Positions 1 through 9,669 of a stretch of DNA of 64,000 bases are shown here, piece by piece (the stretch's first letter is position 1; the number at the start of each line of letters is the position of its first letter). Source of the stretch: Granulicatella balaenopterae (GTDB lineage Bacteria > Bacillota > Bacilli > Lactobacillales > Aerococcaceae); contig NZ_FOGF01000003.1 in the NCBI RefSeq assembly GCF_900111135.1, positions 29,014 to 93,013 on the forward strand, read 5' to 3'. The notes under the pieces were generated by a model. The model was not told the DNA's origin. It was given only the letters and a program-made list of their open reading frames with translations, and did no database searches. A program made the translations under genes and the position numbers.

Positions 1-805
1 TATTTAATTGTAATAATTCAGCAACTGCTACACCAGTTTTGCGAGAAATTCCATATAATGTATCACCTGAAACGACTGTATAATTTGTTTTAGAAATTTC
101 ATGATTTATTTGTTCAACTGTTTGATAATCAATTACTTCTTCGTTCGAGTCATAACGTGTTAAATCAAATTGTTCGATAATACGATTTAATTTTGAACCA
201 TATGCGCTATCTGTAGCATAACGACCTGTTAGGTGAGCTGTCGCATCTTTATAGCTAGTCGTATTACTCTTCCATGCACCAGCATAATAATTATGGTCAA
301 ATGCTGGGCCTGTTAATAACACTTGCGTATAATCTTCTAATGATTGTTCATATGATGGATACTTTCTAAAATTAGCATTAATTTGATAATAATTTTGATT
401 ACCACTATCTTCTAGAGTTGGCATATTAACTGATTCACCTTTATAATCACCTTTAATGCCAAATAAATTATAATTTGGAGCTTTTGATAATGTACTATTC
501 CCCATACCTGTTTCTAATGCTGCTTGCGCTAACATTACTGATGTATATAAATCTTTACCTTTTGTTACTTTTTGAGCTGAGGGGATTAATGTATTGATAA
601 ATTGATTGTTCGTTAAACCGACTGTCGCTGCTTCGGCTTTTTGAGACGTTAATAATTGCGCTACTGGGGATACATATAATCCCATCATAACAGTCGTCCC
701 CATCATTGCAACGGATTTTTTCATTGAATGATTGATTCGTTTATATGATTGATATTTATCCATAGCTTTTTGCTTTGTAATGCGTTGTTGACGTGTTACA
801 TACAT
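1..805 (-). CDS. Secreted N-acetylglucosaminidase with LysM domain (partial, 3' end outside window)
   Basis: Peptidoglycan hydrolase that cuts glycan strands in the cell wall. The reading frame is open from the ATG at 805 to the window edge (about 268 codons). The N-terminus is a long basic stretch followed by a hydrophobic segment (residues 28-50) and a likely cleavage after AEA near residue 59, so it is exported. Residues 60-215 form a glucosaminidase (GH73) domain with the motif QAALETGMGNS, whose Glu is the family's catalytic acid, and the partner motif YNLFGIKG. From about residue 240 a LysM repeat begins (YTVVSGDTLYGISRKTG) and runs off the edge; more LysM copies probably follow, as in enterococcal and lactococcal autolysins. 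GGAGG lies 10 bases before the ATG. Transcribed away from mnmM. Confidence 0.88.
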   Translation of the reverse strand, partial: MYVTRQQRITKQKAMDKYQSYKRINHSMKKSVAMMGTTVMMGLYVSPVAQLLTSQKAEAATVGLTNNQFINTLIPSAQKVTKGKDLYTSVMLAQAALETGMGNSTLSKAPNYNLFGIKGDYKGESVNMPTLEDSGNQNYYQINANFRKYPSYEQSLEDYTQVLLTGPAFDHNYYAGAWKSNTTSYKDATAHLTGRYATDSAYGSKLNRIIEQFDLTRYDSNEEVIDYQTVEQINHEISKTNYTVVSGDTLYGISRKTGVAVAELLQLN

Positions 806-839
806 ATTTCATTTTCCTCCTTTTATCTTATCATATACT

Positions 840-886
840 ATTATAATCATTCTAAATACCCTTTAGAAGGCGAACGATATACGAAC
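840..886 (-). promoter_or_regulatory. Autolysin promoter with upstream CGAAC direct repeats
   Basis: Read on the minus strand there is a perfect -10 TATAAT (840-845) but only a poor -35 (TTCTAA, 863-868). Directly upstream lie two direct CGAAC copies (871-875 and 882-886) 11 bases apart, the spacing typical of OmpR-family response-regulator dimers. A good -10, a weak -35 and adjacent direct repeats suggest activator-dependent transcription; the regulator is unknown. Confidence 0.45.
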
Positions 887-1502
887 AAAGATTTAGTTGT
901 CCAGTCTTAACAATCGTAACTATCTTGTAATATTTTAGTATCTTTCTAATTTACAAGAAAATAGTGAAAGCCTACTCTTTTAAGGGTAGGTTGGATAACG
1001 TTTATATAATTAGTGTATATTAACGTTAGATTTATACATGTAATATGATATAATTAAAGTATGAAAAATAATTATAAGTATACAAAAACAACTGTATCTT
1101 TGATAAATTATCATTTTATTTTTTGTCCAAAATATAGTTAACATACAAAGAGATTTATACAGTGTTTTCTTATTGACGAATATAGCAAGTGATTTGAAAA
1201 TTTCTATTTGCTGCATAATTCAGAAGTAGATAGATTAAATGGACATAAGAATTTGAGTAGTATCGTAATTTAAAGTAAATATAAATATAAATAGGTTTTG
1301 ATATAAGCCTTATGCTATCGTTCATTCATTGGAGTGATTGATAGTAAAAGTCTTATAGAAACAGATTAATCTGATATGATTTCGAAAATGTTTGAAAGTC
1401 TATATATATAAGAAACCAACAAGCTTTAACCGTTGAAGTATCAAAATCATTATGAAAAACAGAATGATATTAGTGTATTTAATATCAAAAGGAGAGGAAA
1501 TC
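887..1502. other. Intergenic region without a convincing gene
   Basis: About 600 AT-rich bases between the divergent autolysin and mnmM genes. It holds an inverted repeat CTTGTAA (924-930) / TTACAAG (951-957) and a short hairpin CCTAC/GTAGG near 972-991. The only open frame of note on the minus strand (1010-1216) lacks a ribosome binding site and looks like a chance AT-rich frame. The mnmM leader lies at the right end. Confidence 0.5.
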
Positions 1503-2090
1503 ATGCAAAATTCAAAAAACTATAGTCATACGCTACTTCGAGAAATTATTTCTATTGGAGATACTGTAATCGATGCGACATGTGGTAATGGAAATGATAC
1601 ATTATTCATGGCTCAACTCATTGGCAAGAGTGGCCAAGTTCTTGCTTTTGATATTCAACAACAAGCCATTAATAATACTTTAACACTAATCCAGCAAAAT
1701 AATTGCGACAAACAAGTCTCTTGTATTAAAGATTCTCATAGTAATCTACCTAAATATATTGACTCTGACACAAAAATCAAAGCCGCCATTTTCAATTTGG
1801 GGTATTTACCTAAAAGTGACAAATCAATTATCACTTTACCAAAGTCTACTATCGCAGCCATTAATAGTATACAAGATTATTTAATACCCGGCGGACGAAT
1901 TGTTATTGTTGCCTATTATGGGCATCAAAATGGTCAAGAAGAATTAGATGCTATTAGTACATATCTTAGCCAGCAAGACCAACAAGACTGGTCTGTTTTA
2001 CAATATCAATTTATTAATCAAAAAAATTGTCCTCCAATCTGTTTTTGTTTAGAAAAAAAGCAAAAAAATATTAGCTCGTGTTTGAGCTAA
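1503..2090 (+). CDS. mnmM: tRNA (mnm5s2U34) methyltransferase MnmM (YtqB family)
   Basis: Class I SAM-dependent methyltransferase of 195 residues, close to the length of B. subtilis YtqB. That family was identified as MnmM, which methylates 5-aminomethyl-2-thiouridine at tRNA position 34. Motif I is DATCGNGNDT (residues 24-33), with an acidic strand end LAFDIQ near residue 50, and the family-typical FNLGYLPKSDK near residue 100. The ATG at 1503 is chosen because AAAGGAGAGG lies just before it; an in-frame ATG at 1452 has no such site. The last codons form the left arm of a bidirectional terminator shared with the convergent pgmB gene. Older annotations call this family rRNA methylase. Confidence 0.85.
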   Translation: MQNSKNYSHTLLREIISIGDTVIDATCGNGNDTLFMAQLIGKSGQVLAFDIQQQAINNTLTLIQQNNCDKQVSCIKDSHSNLPKYIDSDTKIKAAIFNLGYLPKSDKSIITLPKSTIAAINSIQDYLIPGGRIVIVAYYGHQNGQEELDAISTYLSQQDQQDWSVLQYQFINQKNCPPICFCLEKKQKNISSCLS

Positions 2091-2099
2091 TATTTTTTT
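2062..2099. terminator. Bidirectional terminator between mnmM and pgmB
   Basis: A perfect 16-base stem (AAAAAAATATTAGCTC at 2062-2077 with its complement at 2084-2099) has a 6-base loop. The A and T tracts at the ends serve both convergent genes. It overlaps the mnmM stop codon and reaches the pgmB stop. Confidence 0.9.
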
Positions 2100-2766
2100 A
2101 TTTAGTATGGGCAACTGCTACTAATATATTGTCTAATGCTAATTCTTCTGTTGATGAAATTAAATAATCAGCCGCTCCTAATGAATCTTTTGAACCAATT
2201 CCCACAGAAAACATACCCGCTGCATTAATTGCTTCAATTCCAGCAGGTGCATCCTCTATACCAACACATTCTTCAACAGATAAACCTAATTGACTAGCTC
2301 CTTTTTGAAAAATTTCAGGATCTGGTTTACCATGTGTTAATTGTGCAGGATCAACAATCGTATCGAATAATTCTTTAATTCCTAATCCTTCTAATAAAAA
2401 TGGTCCATTTTTACTAGCGGATGCTAAGGCTAATTTCATATCTTTAGCTTTTAATTCTGTTAAAAATTCTGATACTCCAGGTAATAAATCTTTTTTCGTT
2501 ACATCTTTAATTAATGAAACATAATGTTCATTCTTTTTAGCTGCTAGTGCTTCTTTTTCTTGCTGATTATATAATTGATCTTTAGCTCCATATTTTAAAA
2601 TACGCTCCAAAGAATCCATGCGACTAACACCTTTTAATTGTTCATTGAATTCTCGATTAATCATAATATCTAACTCTTTAGCTAATGCTTTCCAAGCTAA
2701 AAAGTGATACTCGGCTGAGTCTGTAATAACGCCATCTAAATCGAATACAAATCCTTTAATTGTCAT
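2098..2766 (-). CDS. pgmB: Beta-phosphoglucomutase
   Basis: Converts beta-glucose 1-phosphate, the product of maltose phosphorylase, to glucose 6-phosphate in the cytoplasm. HAD-superfamily protein of 222 residues. Motif FDLDGVITDS has the nucleophile Asp9 and acid/base Asp11. The helical cap starts with EYHFLAW, as in L. lactis beta-PGM. HAD motif II is LALASAS and the late motif is GIEDAPAGIEA. It is the last gene of the malE-malF-malG-malA-malP-pgmB series, 66 bases after the phosphorylase gene, which makes the pathway assignment firm. Confidence 0.95.
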   Translation of the reverse strand: MTIKGFVFDLDGVITDSAEYHFLAWKALAKELDIMINREFNEQLKGVSRMDSLERILKYGAKDQLYNQQEKEALAAKKNEHYVSLIKDVTKKDLLPGVSEFLTELKAKDMKLALASASKNGPFLLEGLGIKELFDTIVDPAQLTHGKPDPEIFQKGASQLGLSVEECVGIEDAPAGIEAINAAGMFSVGIGSKDSLGAADYLISSTEELALDNILVAVAHTK

Positions 2767-2832
2767 CTTTGACCCTCCTAATTTTCCAGAACAGAATATC
2801 GCAAATCTTTTTACAATTTGCGATAGTTCTTT

Positions 2833-5106
2833 TTATAGTTTTACGATAACTTTTTCTGTTAAAACTGTTTGTTCTTGATTAATCTTGATTGGTAATGATT
2901 CACCTTCAATTAATTTAATAATGCATTCATGCTTATCAACAATCACTTCAATTAAGCTATCGCGGAAATTGATTTTGAAAGTATAGCCTGTCCAATTTGA
3001 TGGCACAAATGGTTTAAAACTTAATTGTCCATCAATTACTCTCATTCCAGCGAATCCTTGCACAATTCCTAACCAACTACCACTCATTGATGTAATATGC
3101 AACCCATCTTCTGTATCATTATTATAATTGTCTAAATCAAGTCTTGCCGTACGAGCATATAATTCTACTGCTTTTTCTTCTTTACCTAATTCTGCTGCTA
3201 AAATGGCATGAATACATGGCGATAATGATGATTCGTGAACTGTTAACGGCTCATAAAAATCAAAGTTACGTTCTTTTTCTTCTAAACTATACATTTCTGG
3301 GAAGAAATACATATTTTGCAATACATCAGCTTGTTTAATATATGGTGAACGTAAAATCTTATCCCAAGACCAATTTTGATTTAATGGACGATCCTCTGGG
3401 GCTAATTGGCTAACTGGTGTTAAATCTTTATCTAAGAAAGTATCATGTTGTACATAGATACCTAATTCTTCATCATATGGATAATACATATTGTCGATAA
3501 TATCTTGCCATTTTTCTTGTTCTTCTTTAGTTACTGCTAATTTATTTAAAATTGTTTTTTCGCCATTTTCTAATGATTCTAAAGCATAACTAATTGACCA
3601 TGCTGCTATTTTATTTGTATGGAAATTATTATTCACATTATTTTCATATTCATTTGGTCCAGTAACACCATGAATCATGTATTTAGCTTTGCGTTTTGAA
3701 TAATGTACACGGTCAGCCCAAAAACGTGCAATACCTACTAATACTTCTAAACCTTCACGTTCAATATAACTAGTATCACCTGTATAATTCGTATAATTAT
3801 AAATAGCATGAGCCATCGCACCATTACGATGAATTTCTTCAAAGGTAATCTCCCACTCATTATGACATTCTACTCCAGTAAAGGTTACCATTGGATATAA
3901 TGCTCCTGCTAAACCTTGTTGTCTAGCATTATGATAAGCTTCTTCTAATTGATTGTGACGGTAAACTAATAATTGTCGTGTCACTTCTTGAGGTGTAACT
4001 GATAAATACATTGGCACAATATAAGCTTCAGTATCCCAATACGTTGCTCCACCATATTTTTCACCAGTAAATCCTTTTGGTCCAACATTCAAGCGTGAGT
4101 CTTCTCCATAATAAGTTGAAAATAATTGGAAGATATTAAAACGAATTCCTTGTTGAGCTTCTTCATCACCTAAAATCATGACATCAGCTTGGTGCCAACG
4201 TTTTTGCCATAGAGCAATATGCGCAGCTTTTTCTGCATCATAACCATTAGTCGTTACTTCTTCTAAGATTGCTGTAGCTTTTTCTACATGATGCTCAACT
4301 GCTACATCACGACTTGTTACAACTGCTACTGCTTTTTCTAAAGAGATTGTCTTATTTTCAAGAAGTGTCATATCATATTTATGGCGAACTTTTAATTCTT
4401 CACTTTCTAATGTAGGCAATGTCATTACTGATAATTTATTTTTCATAGCCGTTGTAACACTAAATTGTGGAATATCAAAATTATTTGGCATTGTTTTAGT
4501 TGTTAAATAAGCTAAGTCTAATTCATTGCCACGAGCTTCTTCTAACCAAAATTGTTCATCATAATTACTATCTTCATTTTGTACATTACCATCAAGTGCT
4601 GGCACCAATTGAATATCTGCCCTACCTTCTAAGATAGTAAATGTTACTTTCATAAATGCTAATTCTTTTGTTTTAATGCTTAAAAAGCGTTCAAATTCAA
4701 AATGAATTTTAGTATCTTTTTTCGTCACATCAAAACTACGATATAAAACACCTTCTTGCATATTTAAAGATAATTCAAAGTTTTCTACTGAATCAATAGC
4801 TAAATCTAACTTTTCTCCATTAATCATGATACCTGTTGCAATAAAATTAGTGGCATTGATAACTTTACCAAAATATTCTGGATAGCCATTTTTCCACCAA
4901 CCAACACGTGTCTTATCTGGGAACCATACTCCCGCAATATATGTGCCTTGATGATGATCGCCTGAATAACCTTCTTCAAAGTTACCACGCATTCCCATAT
5001 AACCATTCCCAATCGATGTTAAGCTTTCTTGTAAACGTCGATTGTCTTTATCTAAATGATGAGTTGATACTGTCCATGGATCAATCTCAAAAAGACGCTT
5101 TATCAT
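2833..5106 (-). CDS. malP: Maltose phosphorylase (GH65)
   Basis: Phosphorolyses maltose to beta-glucose 1-phosphate and glucose. The 757-residue length matches the Lactobacillus enzyme. The N-terminal beta-sandwich contains [17 protein letters not shown] (about 31-47). The (alpha/alpha)6 barrel contains the catalytic general acid Glu486 in GPNEYENN, matching Glu487 of the L. brevis enzyme, plus [18 protein letters not shown] (411-428), which is typical of maltose rather than trehalose or kojibiose phosphorylases. Its pairing with pgmB and a maltodextrin transporter supports the substrate. It begins 17 bases after the malA gene, so it is translated from the same message. Confidence 0.93.
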   Translation of the reverse strand: MIKRLFEIDPWTVSTHHLDKDNRRLQESLTSIGNGYMGMRGNFEEGYSGDHHQGTYIAGVWFPDKTRVGWWKNGYPEYFGKVINATNFIATGIMINGEKLDLAIDSVENFELSLNMQEGVLYRSFDVTKKDTKIHFEFERFLSIKTKELAFMKVTFTILEGRADIQLVPALDGNVQNEDSNYDEQFWLEEARGNELDLAYLTTKTMPNNFDIPQFSVTTAMKNKLSVMTLPTLESEELKVRHKYDMTLLENKTISLEKAVAVVTSRDVAVEHHVEKATAILEEVTTNGYDAEKAAHIALWQKRWHQADVMILGDEEAQQGIRFNIFQLFSTYYGEDSRLNVGPKGFTGEKYGGATYWDTEAYIVPMYLSVTPQEVTRQLLVYRHNQLEEAYHNARQQGLAGALYPMVTFTGVECHNEWEITFEEIHRNGAMAHAIYNYTNYTGDTSYIEREGLEVLVGIARFWADRVHYSKRKAKYMIHGVTGPNEYENNVNNNFHTNKIAAWSISYALESLENGEKTILNKLAVTKEEQEKWQDIIDNMYYPYDEELGIYVQHDTFLDKDLTPVSQLAPEDRPLNQNWSWDKILRSPYIKQADVLQNMYFFPEMYSLEEKERNFDFYEPLTVHESSLSPCIHAILAAELGKEEKAVELYARTARLDLDNYNNDTEDGLHITSMSGSWLGIVQGFAGMRVIDGQLSFKPFVPSNWTGYTFKINFRDSLIEVIVDKHECIIKLIEGESLPIKINQEQTVLTEKVIVKL

Positions 5107-5123
5107 TTGTATATCCCCCAGTC

Positions 5124-5957
5124 CTATAATTCAATTTCATCTTGAAAATGTGTTTTATAAAATACTAATGTCATCATTAAAATCGTTCCAAATACCTGGA
5201 TATTCATAATTGTTATTGGACTATCAACTTTAAAACTGACTAATAATGCTAATAATGTTGGTAAACCATAACAATTCACCAATAAAGAAACAGATTCTTT
5301 ATATGAAGCAATATCAAATATTTTAGCTTTCTTCGTTAATGAAACTAATAAGCCCCCTACGAAAATCAGTAAAATACTACCGACATAAATAATTAAAGCG
5401 CTAACCATGATTAACATCACTACCACACTAAATTGATTCGATGCAAACCATTGACTATTGATCAATTCTTTTAGCTTATCGACGGTATTATATTGCGATA
5501 ATAATATGCCATCTCCTTTAATTGACATCATAATATTTTCACCTGTTTTATAATGAAGAATCCATCTCTCTTTCGTTACTACTAGACCATCTTTTTTGCT
5601 CATTAGATAATCTTCTTCGCTTTTTTCATCTGGTAAAACTGCCACAAAATGATTATCTTTTTCAACAGTTACAGGTTCGCCTACATATTGATTATGAACC
5701 AATTTACCCTCTTTTACAGCATAGATAGTATCTTGATCAATACTTTTTAAGCCATCTTTAACGAATAATTCATAGTCATAATTTTCTAAAGTTGCATAAT
5801 CTATTGTTGATGGTATTAATACTAAAGCGTTTAAAAAGATAAAGATAAAAATGATTTTCCACCAAGATAATTCTTTTCTAAAGGCAAATATCTTTTTAGG
5901 CAAATATATATTTTCAAAATATGATAAGGGAAACGGCATACTATAAAACTCCTTCAT
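5124..5957 (-). CDS. malA: DUF1189 membrane protein, MalA-like
   Basis: Membrane protein of 277 residues. One hydrophobic segment lies near residues 33-52, followed by an extracytoplasmic part of about 120 residues rich in charged and polar residues, then three or four C-terminal hydrophobic segments (about 175-205, 225-243, 250-270). The pattern and the position after malG match the DUF1189 family, whose pneumococcal member is called maltodextrin utilisation protein MalA. The biochemical role is not known; an accessory role in maltodextrin uptake or sensing is inferred only from the conserved linkage. It lies between malG (37-base gap) and the phosphorylase gene. Confidence 0.8.
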   Translation of the reverse strand: MKEFYSMPFPLSYFENIYLPKKIFAFRKELSWWKIIFIFIFLNALVLIPSTIDYATLENYDYELFVKDGLKSIDQDTIYAVKEGKLVHNQYVGEPVTVEKDNHFVAVLPDEKSEEDYLMSKKDGLVVTKERWILHYKTGENIMMSIKGDGILLSQYNTVDKLKELINSQWFASNQFSVVVMLIMVSALIIYVGSILLIFVGGLLVSLTKKAKIFDIASYKESVSLLVNCYGLPTLLALLVSFKVDSPITIMNIQVFGTILMMTLVFYKTHFQDEIEL

Positions 5958-5994
5958 ACAACAAAATCTGTTCTGTTGTTTAATTTATTTATTT

Positions 5995-6861
5995 TTATCC
6001 TTTTGTTCCACCTTTTGTTAACCCTGATACAAAGTTCTTTTGTAAGAAGAAGAACAGTGTACAAATTGGAACTGCTATTAAAATTGCTCCTGCTGCGAAT
6101 AATGTGACACGTTGATTTTTTGAATCGGTAATAAATGTTTGTAAACCTACCGCAACAGTATAAGATTCTTTTGTACGTAATAAGAATTTAGCTAACATGA
6201 AATCGCCAAACGGCCCCATAAACGCCCATAATGCTTGAACAGCAATCATCGGACGAACTAATGGTAATACGATTTGATAGAAAATACGGAAGTGTCCTGC
6301 ACCATCTAATTTAGCTGATTCGTCTAATGTGTAAGGTACTGTATCAAAATAACCTTTCATTAACCAAGCGTTCATTGGAATACCACCACCTACATAGATC
6401 ATAATTAAGAACCAGTAGTGGTTTAATGCACCGAATAACCAAGCCATTACGAAGAAGGCTGTTAAAGCAGCTGTTGTTGGTACCATTTGAATAATTAAGA
6501 AAAACATAAGACTCTTCTTACGTCCAATAAAATCATAACGACTATAAGCATAACCAGTTAATGTAATAATAAACACTTGAATAATCGTTGTTAATACAGC
6601 AACAATTAAGGTATTCATATACCACGTGCCATACAATGTATCATTAAATAGTGTTTTGAAATTATCTAATGTCCATGCCCCACCTAAATCAAATGTAAAT
6701 GATGTTAAATTCCCTGGTCTAAATGCCGAACTAATCGTAACCAATAATGGGAAAATAATAATGATTGATAATAAGATTAAATAAAAATAGGTGAAGAATT
6801 GCGTTAAGAAGCGTTTACGTTTAATCGAATTATTAACTTTTTTTGATTGTGTATTAGTCAT
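5995..6861 (-). CDS. malG: Maltodextrin ABC transporter permease MalG
   Basis: Inner subunit of the maltodextrin importer, 288 residues, with six hydrophobic segments and the cytoplasmic EAA loop ([21 protein letters not shown]) that docks on the ATPase. The ATG at 6861 is preferred: GGAGG lies 9 bases before it, while upstream in-frame starts overlap that site. The malF stop codon ends one base before this start, so the two are translationally coupled. No ATPase gene is present in the locus. As in many Bacillota, a shared MsmX/MalK-type ATPase elsewhere probably powers the transporter. Confidence 0.92.
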   Translation of the reverse strand: MTNTQSKKVNNSIKRKRFLTQFFTYFYLILLSIIIIFPLLVTISSAFRPGNLTSFTFDLGGAWTLDNFKTLFNDTLYGTWYMNTLIVAVLTTIIQVFIITLTGYAYSRYDFIGRKKSLMFFLIIQMVPTTAALTAFFVMAWLFGALNHYWFLIMIYVGGGIPMNAWLMKGYFDTVPYTLDESAKLDGAGHFRIFYQIVLPLVRPMIAVQALWAFMGPFGDFMLAKFLLRTKESYTVAVGLQTFITDSKNQRVTLFAAGAILIAVPICTLFFFLQKNFVSGLTKGGTKG

Positions 6862-6862
6862 A

Positions 6863-8158
6863 TTACTCATCCTCCATATTAAACGCATTTAGTTTCTTGA
6901 ATACAATTAATGATGTCGTAATAACAATTAATGAAATAATTAATGTTACTGCTGCCGCCATTGAGAATTGTGGTGATGTTTGAGTTGTTAATTTAAAAAT
7001 CCATGAGATTAAAATGTCTGTTGAACCAGCTCCCCCACCAACACTACCAGGGCCACCATTATTAAATAGGTAAATAATTGAAAAGTTATTAAAGTTAAAG
7101 GTATATTGTGTAATTAAAGTTGGTGCTGCTACTGCTAAAATCATTGGTAAAGTAATTTGCCAGAATTTTTGCCAAGCTGTAGCCCCATCAACCGTTGCAG
7201 CTTCATATAAATCTGCTGGAATTGATTGTAAAATTCCTGATACTAATACATAAATATATGGGAAACCTAACCAACCTTGAATCATAATTAAAGCTACTTT
7301 TGTCCATGTTGGATCTGTCTTCCATGGTACTAAACCAATATCAATTGGTAAAATATGATTTAAGAATGGGATAACTTGAATATTCATCGCACCAATCGAA
7401 TCATTAAAGAAATTACTAAAACTTAAAATTGTTATAAACGCTGGAACTGCCCAAGGTAATAAGAAAATAACCCCAAAAATACGTTTGAATTTAATGAATG
7501 ATTGATTAGCGATTACCGCTGTTGCTATACCGATAACGATTTGCAATGATGAGGCACATAATGTCCAAATTAATGTCCATGATAATACTGAAGTGAATGC
7601 ATCTCTAAAAGTACTTAATTGAGCCATATTCGTAAAGTTTTTAAAGCCAACCCAATCTAATAATGCATTTGGTGGAATATGTTTAAAATCATAGTTGGTA
7701 AATGCAATTAATAATGTTACTAATACAGGGAAAACAATTGCAAATGTCATTGCTAAATATGCTGGAATAATTAATAAATACGGAAAGCCGAATTCATAAA
7801 TAGCTTGAATTGTTTCGTTTAATGTATAAGGAACTTTAATTCCATCATTAATTTTTTCTGCTACTTTTTTGGCATCTCTCATATTTGCAATATGGAAGCC
7901 AATTATAATGACGGTAATAATAACTTGCATAGCACCTTCAATTAACATAAATAATGAATGATCTTGCATCGGCGTTGAACCGAGTGTTACTAATCCAATA
8001 AGTGCTGGAATTCCAAATGAGACAATTTCAATTATTTCTAATATAAATAATATTAGAAAGGCCAAGCCCTTTACCTTTTGTTGATTGTAGAACTGTCCTA
8101 AACCAGGAATAATTGATAGCAACATTGCCTTGTTCGGATTTTTTTTGCTTTCTAGCAT
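6863..8158 (-). CDS. malF: Maltodextrin ABC transporter permease MalF
   Basis: Permease subunit of 431 residues. The C-terminal 300 residues form the BPD_transp_1 core with the EAA motif [20 protein letters not shown]. The first 100 residues are extra: a short amphipathic start ([17 protein letters not shown]) and three hydrophobic segments, as in B. subtilis MdxF-type proteins. The GLGQFYNQQ segment resembles the small TM2/DUF5683-like membrane modules. It pairs with MalG and the MalE lipoprotein. The gap of about 105 bases to malE holds a hairpin that may lower its expression relative to malE. Confidence 0.92.
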   Translation of the reverse strand: MLESKKNPNKAMLLSIIPGLGQFYNQQKVKGLAFLILFILEIIEIVSFGIPALIGLVTLGSTPMQDHSLFMLIEGAMQVIITVIIIGFHIANMRDAKKVAEKINDGIKVPYTLNETIQAIYEFGFPYLLIIPAYLAMTFAIVFPVLVTLLIAFTNYDFKHIPPNALLDWVGFKNFTNMAQLSTFRDAFTSVLSWTLIWTLCASSLQIVIGIATAVIANQSFIKFKRIFGVIFLLPWAVPAFITILSFSNFFNDSIGAMNIQVIPFLNHILPIDIGLVPWKTDPTWTKVALIMIQGWLGFPYIYVLVSGILQSIPADLYEAATVDGATAWQKFWQITLPMILAVAAPTLITQYTFNFNNFSIIYLFNNGGPGSVGGGAGSTDILISWIFKLTTQTSPQFSMAAAVTLIISLIVITTSLIVFKKLNAFNMEDE

Positions 8159-8193
8159 ACTAATCCATCCTCTCGTTTTTTAATACCAATTTT

Positions 8194-8240
8194 AAAAAAT
8201 AGGCAAGGCCAAGCACTGATATTAGCGCTCCGCCTTACCT
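8194..8240 (-). terminator. Intercistronic hairpin between malE and malF
   Basis: In the malE-to-malF direction the arms AGGTAAGGC (8232-8240) and GCCTTGCCT (8201-8209) flank an interrupted stem, followed by a run of U from 8199 to 8194. It may act as a partial terminator that lets the binding protein be made in excess over the permeases, a common design in ABC importer operons. Confidence 0.6.
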
Positions 8241-8263
8241 GATTAATTACTAATTATCATTGA

Positions 8264-9520
8264 TTATTCAGCATGTTTTTGTTCAATTGAATCATTAATT
8301 AATTTTACGGCTGCTTGAGCTGCTTCTGCAGCATTTTCGCCTGAAGCAGCATCAAAGAACATTGTCGCACCTGGTTCCCATACTTCTGCCATTTCTGGAA
8401 TATTTGGCATTGGTTGAGCATTTTCGAATTGAGCAATAACTGCTGCTGATAATTCTGTACCATTTGCTAAAACATCTTTACGAGCTTCTAAGTTTGCTGG
8501 AATTTCTTGTGTTGCTTTATAGAATTCTTTTTGGTTTTCACCATTTGTAACATAATCAACCCATTTTTGAGCTTCTTCTTTAACTGTTGAGTAGTTAGAA
8601 ACAACCCATGCTTTACCACCACCAAATGCTTCATAACCTTTACCATTGTCTAATAATGGAATTTGAGCTGCACCAAAGTTAACACCTGCTTCTGTTAAGC
8701 CTTGTGCTTGCCATGGTCCTTCGATGATTGCGGCTGTTTTTCCGTCTTTGAATTGTTGTAATGCAAAGTCACCTGCTTTAGAAACATCTTTCATTCCTTG
8801 TGGCCACATTGCATACCATTTATGAGCATATTCTAAACCTTCAATAGCTCCTGGAGTTGCTAACCCAACATCTTTCGGATTAGTACCGTGGTCGCCGAAT
8901 ACATATCCACCGTATCCTCCGATTAATCCATATGCATAATAGAAATTAGTCCAATTTGCTAGGAATGCTGTATTAGTTCCTTCTTCATTTTCAAATGCAA
9001 ATTTTGGATCATTTGCTAAAGCTTCTAATTCAGCAAATGTTGCTGGAGCTTCTTCTAAAATATCTTTATTATAGTATAAAATTAATGATTCAATAACTGC
9101 TGGTTCACCATAAACAGTACCATTAATTGTTACTAAGTTTTTAGTTGTTTCGTCAAATTGATCTTTATTTCCTAATTCAACTGGAGCAATCTGTCCTTCA
9201 CTACCAAGACTACCTACACGATCATATGGAGACATCATAACGTCCGCTGCTGTTCCTGTTGGTCCGTCTGTTGCTAACTTGTCCAAGTTTTCTGTCATTG
9301 AATCAATGCTAAGTTCAATTTTGACATTATTTTCTTTTTCAAACTTTTCTTTAATGCTATTGATATAACTTTCATAACCTTCATCAACTGAAATCTTTAA
9401 TGTTTTTACACCATCTGCATTTTCTGCTGGTTTATCACCATTATTTCCACAAGCAGCTAATGTTAATGCTGATGCTACTGTTAAAGTTCCGATTGATAAT
9501 TTTTTCAAGTTCCATTTCAT
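8264..9520 (-). CDS. malE: Maltodextrin-binding lipoprotein MalE/MdxE
   Basis: Extracellular solute-binding protein family 1, 418 residues, anchored by a lipid on Cys24 (signal peptide ending in LTLAAC). The mature protein carries typical MalE-family features: TAADVMMSPYDRVG, GEPAVIESLILYYNKD, AIIEGPWQAQG and a C-terminal EVWEPGATMFF segment. It delivers maltose and malto-oligosaccharides to MalFG. It has its own promoter with a cre and a LacI-type operator just upstream, and lies 150 bases after the alpha-glucosidase gene. Confidence 0.94.
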   Translation of the reverse strand: MKWNLKKLSIGTLTVASALTLAACGNNGDKPAENADGVKTLKISVDEGYESYINSIKEKFEKENNVKIELSIDSMTENLDKLATDGPTGTAADVMMSPYDRVGSLGSEGQIAPVELGNKDQFDETTKNLVTINGTVYGEPAVIESLILYYNKDILEEAPATFAELEALANDPKFAFENEEGTNTAFLANWTNFYYAYGLIGGYGGYVFGDHGTNPKDVGLATPGAIEGLEYAHKWYAMWPQGMKDVSKAGDFALQQFKDGKTAAIIEGPWQAQGLTEAGVNFGAAQIPLLDNGKGYEAFGGGKAWVVSNYSTVKEEAQKWVDYVTNGENQKEFYKATQEIPANLEARKDVLANGTELSAAVIAQFENAQPMPNIPEMAEVWEPGATMFFDAASGENAAEAAQAAVKLINDSIEQKHAE

Positions 9521-9575
9521 GAGTAGTTCCCCCTTATGATTTTAGCTTTTTTGTAAACGCTATATTTATATTATT

Positions 9576-9604
9576 ATTATGCTTTATAATACGGTATATT
9601 GCAA
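9576..9604 (-). promoter_or_regulatory. Predicted malE promoter
   Basis: On the minus strand TTGCAA (9599-9604) and CATAAT (9576-9581) are separated by 17 bases, about 55 bases upstream of the malE start codon. Confidence 0.6.
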
Positions 9605-9613
9605 GCGTTCACA
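9600..9613. promoter_or_regulatory. Catabolite-responsive element (cre) overlapping the malE -35
   Basis: TGCAAGCGTTCACA matches the CcpA consensus TGWAANCGNTNWCA at all but the third position and covers the -35 box, which fits repression by CcpA when glucose is present. A second, weaker match (TGTAAACGCTATAT, 9552-9565) lies between the -10 and the gene. Confidence 0.7.
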
Positions 9614-9616
9614 GGA

Positions 9617-9632
9617 TTGTTACCGATAACAA
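9617..9632. promoter_or_regulatory. LacI-type (MalR-like) operator upstream of malE
   Basis: TTGTTACCGATAACAA is a 16-base palindrome with one mismatched pair and a central CG, typical of LacI-family operators. It begins 12 bases upstream of the -35. A sister site lies at the same relative position before the alpha-glucosidase gene (11456-11471). No MalR gene is in the window. Confidence 0.7.
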
Positions 9633-9669
9633 ATTGCATTCCCTTTTGCATACTATTTCCGATAGTCAT

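Noticed and set aside
871..886. CGAAC repeats near the autolysin as PurR boxes
   Set aside because: They are direct repeats 11 bases apart, not an inverted pair with a 26-base gap, and the gene is unrelated to purines.
1010..1216. Minus-strand 68-codon open frame
   Set aside because: No ribosome binding site, hydrophobic low-complexity composition typical of AT-rich chance frames, no recognisable family.
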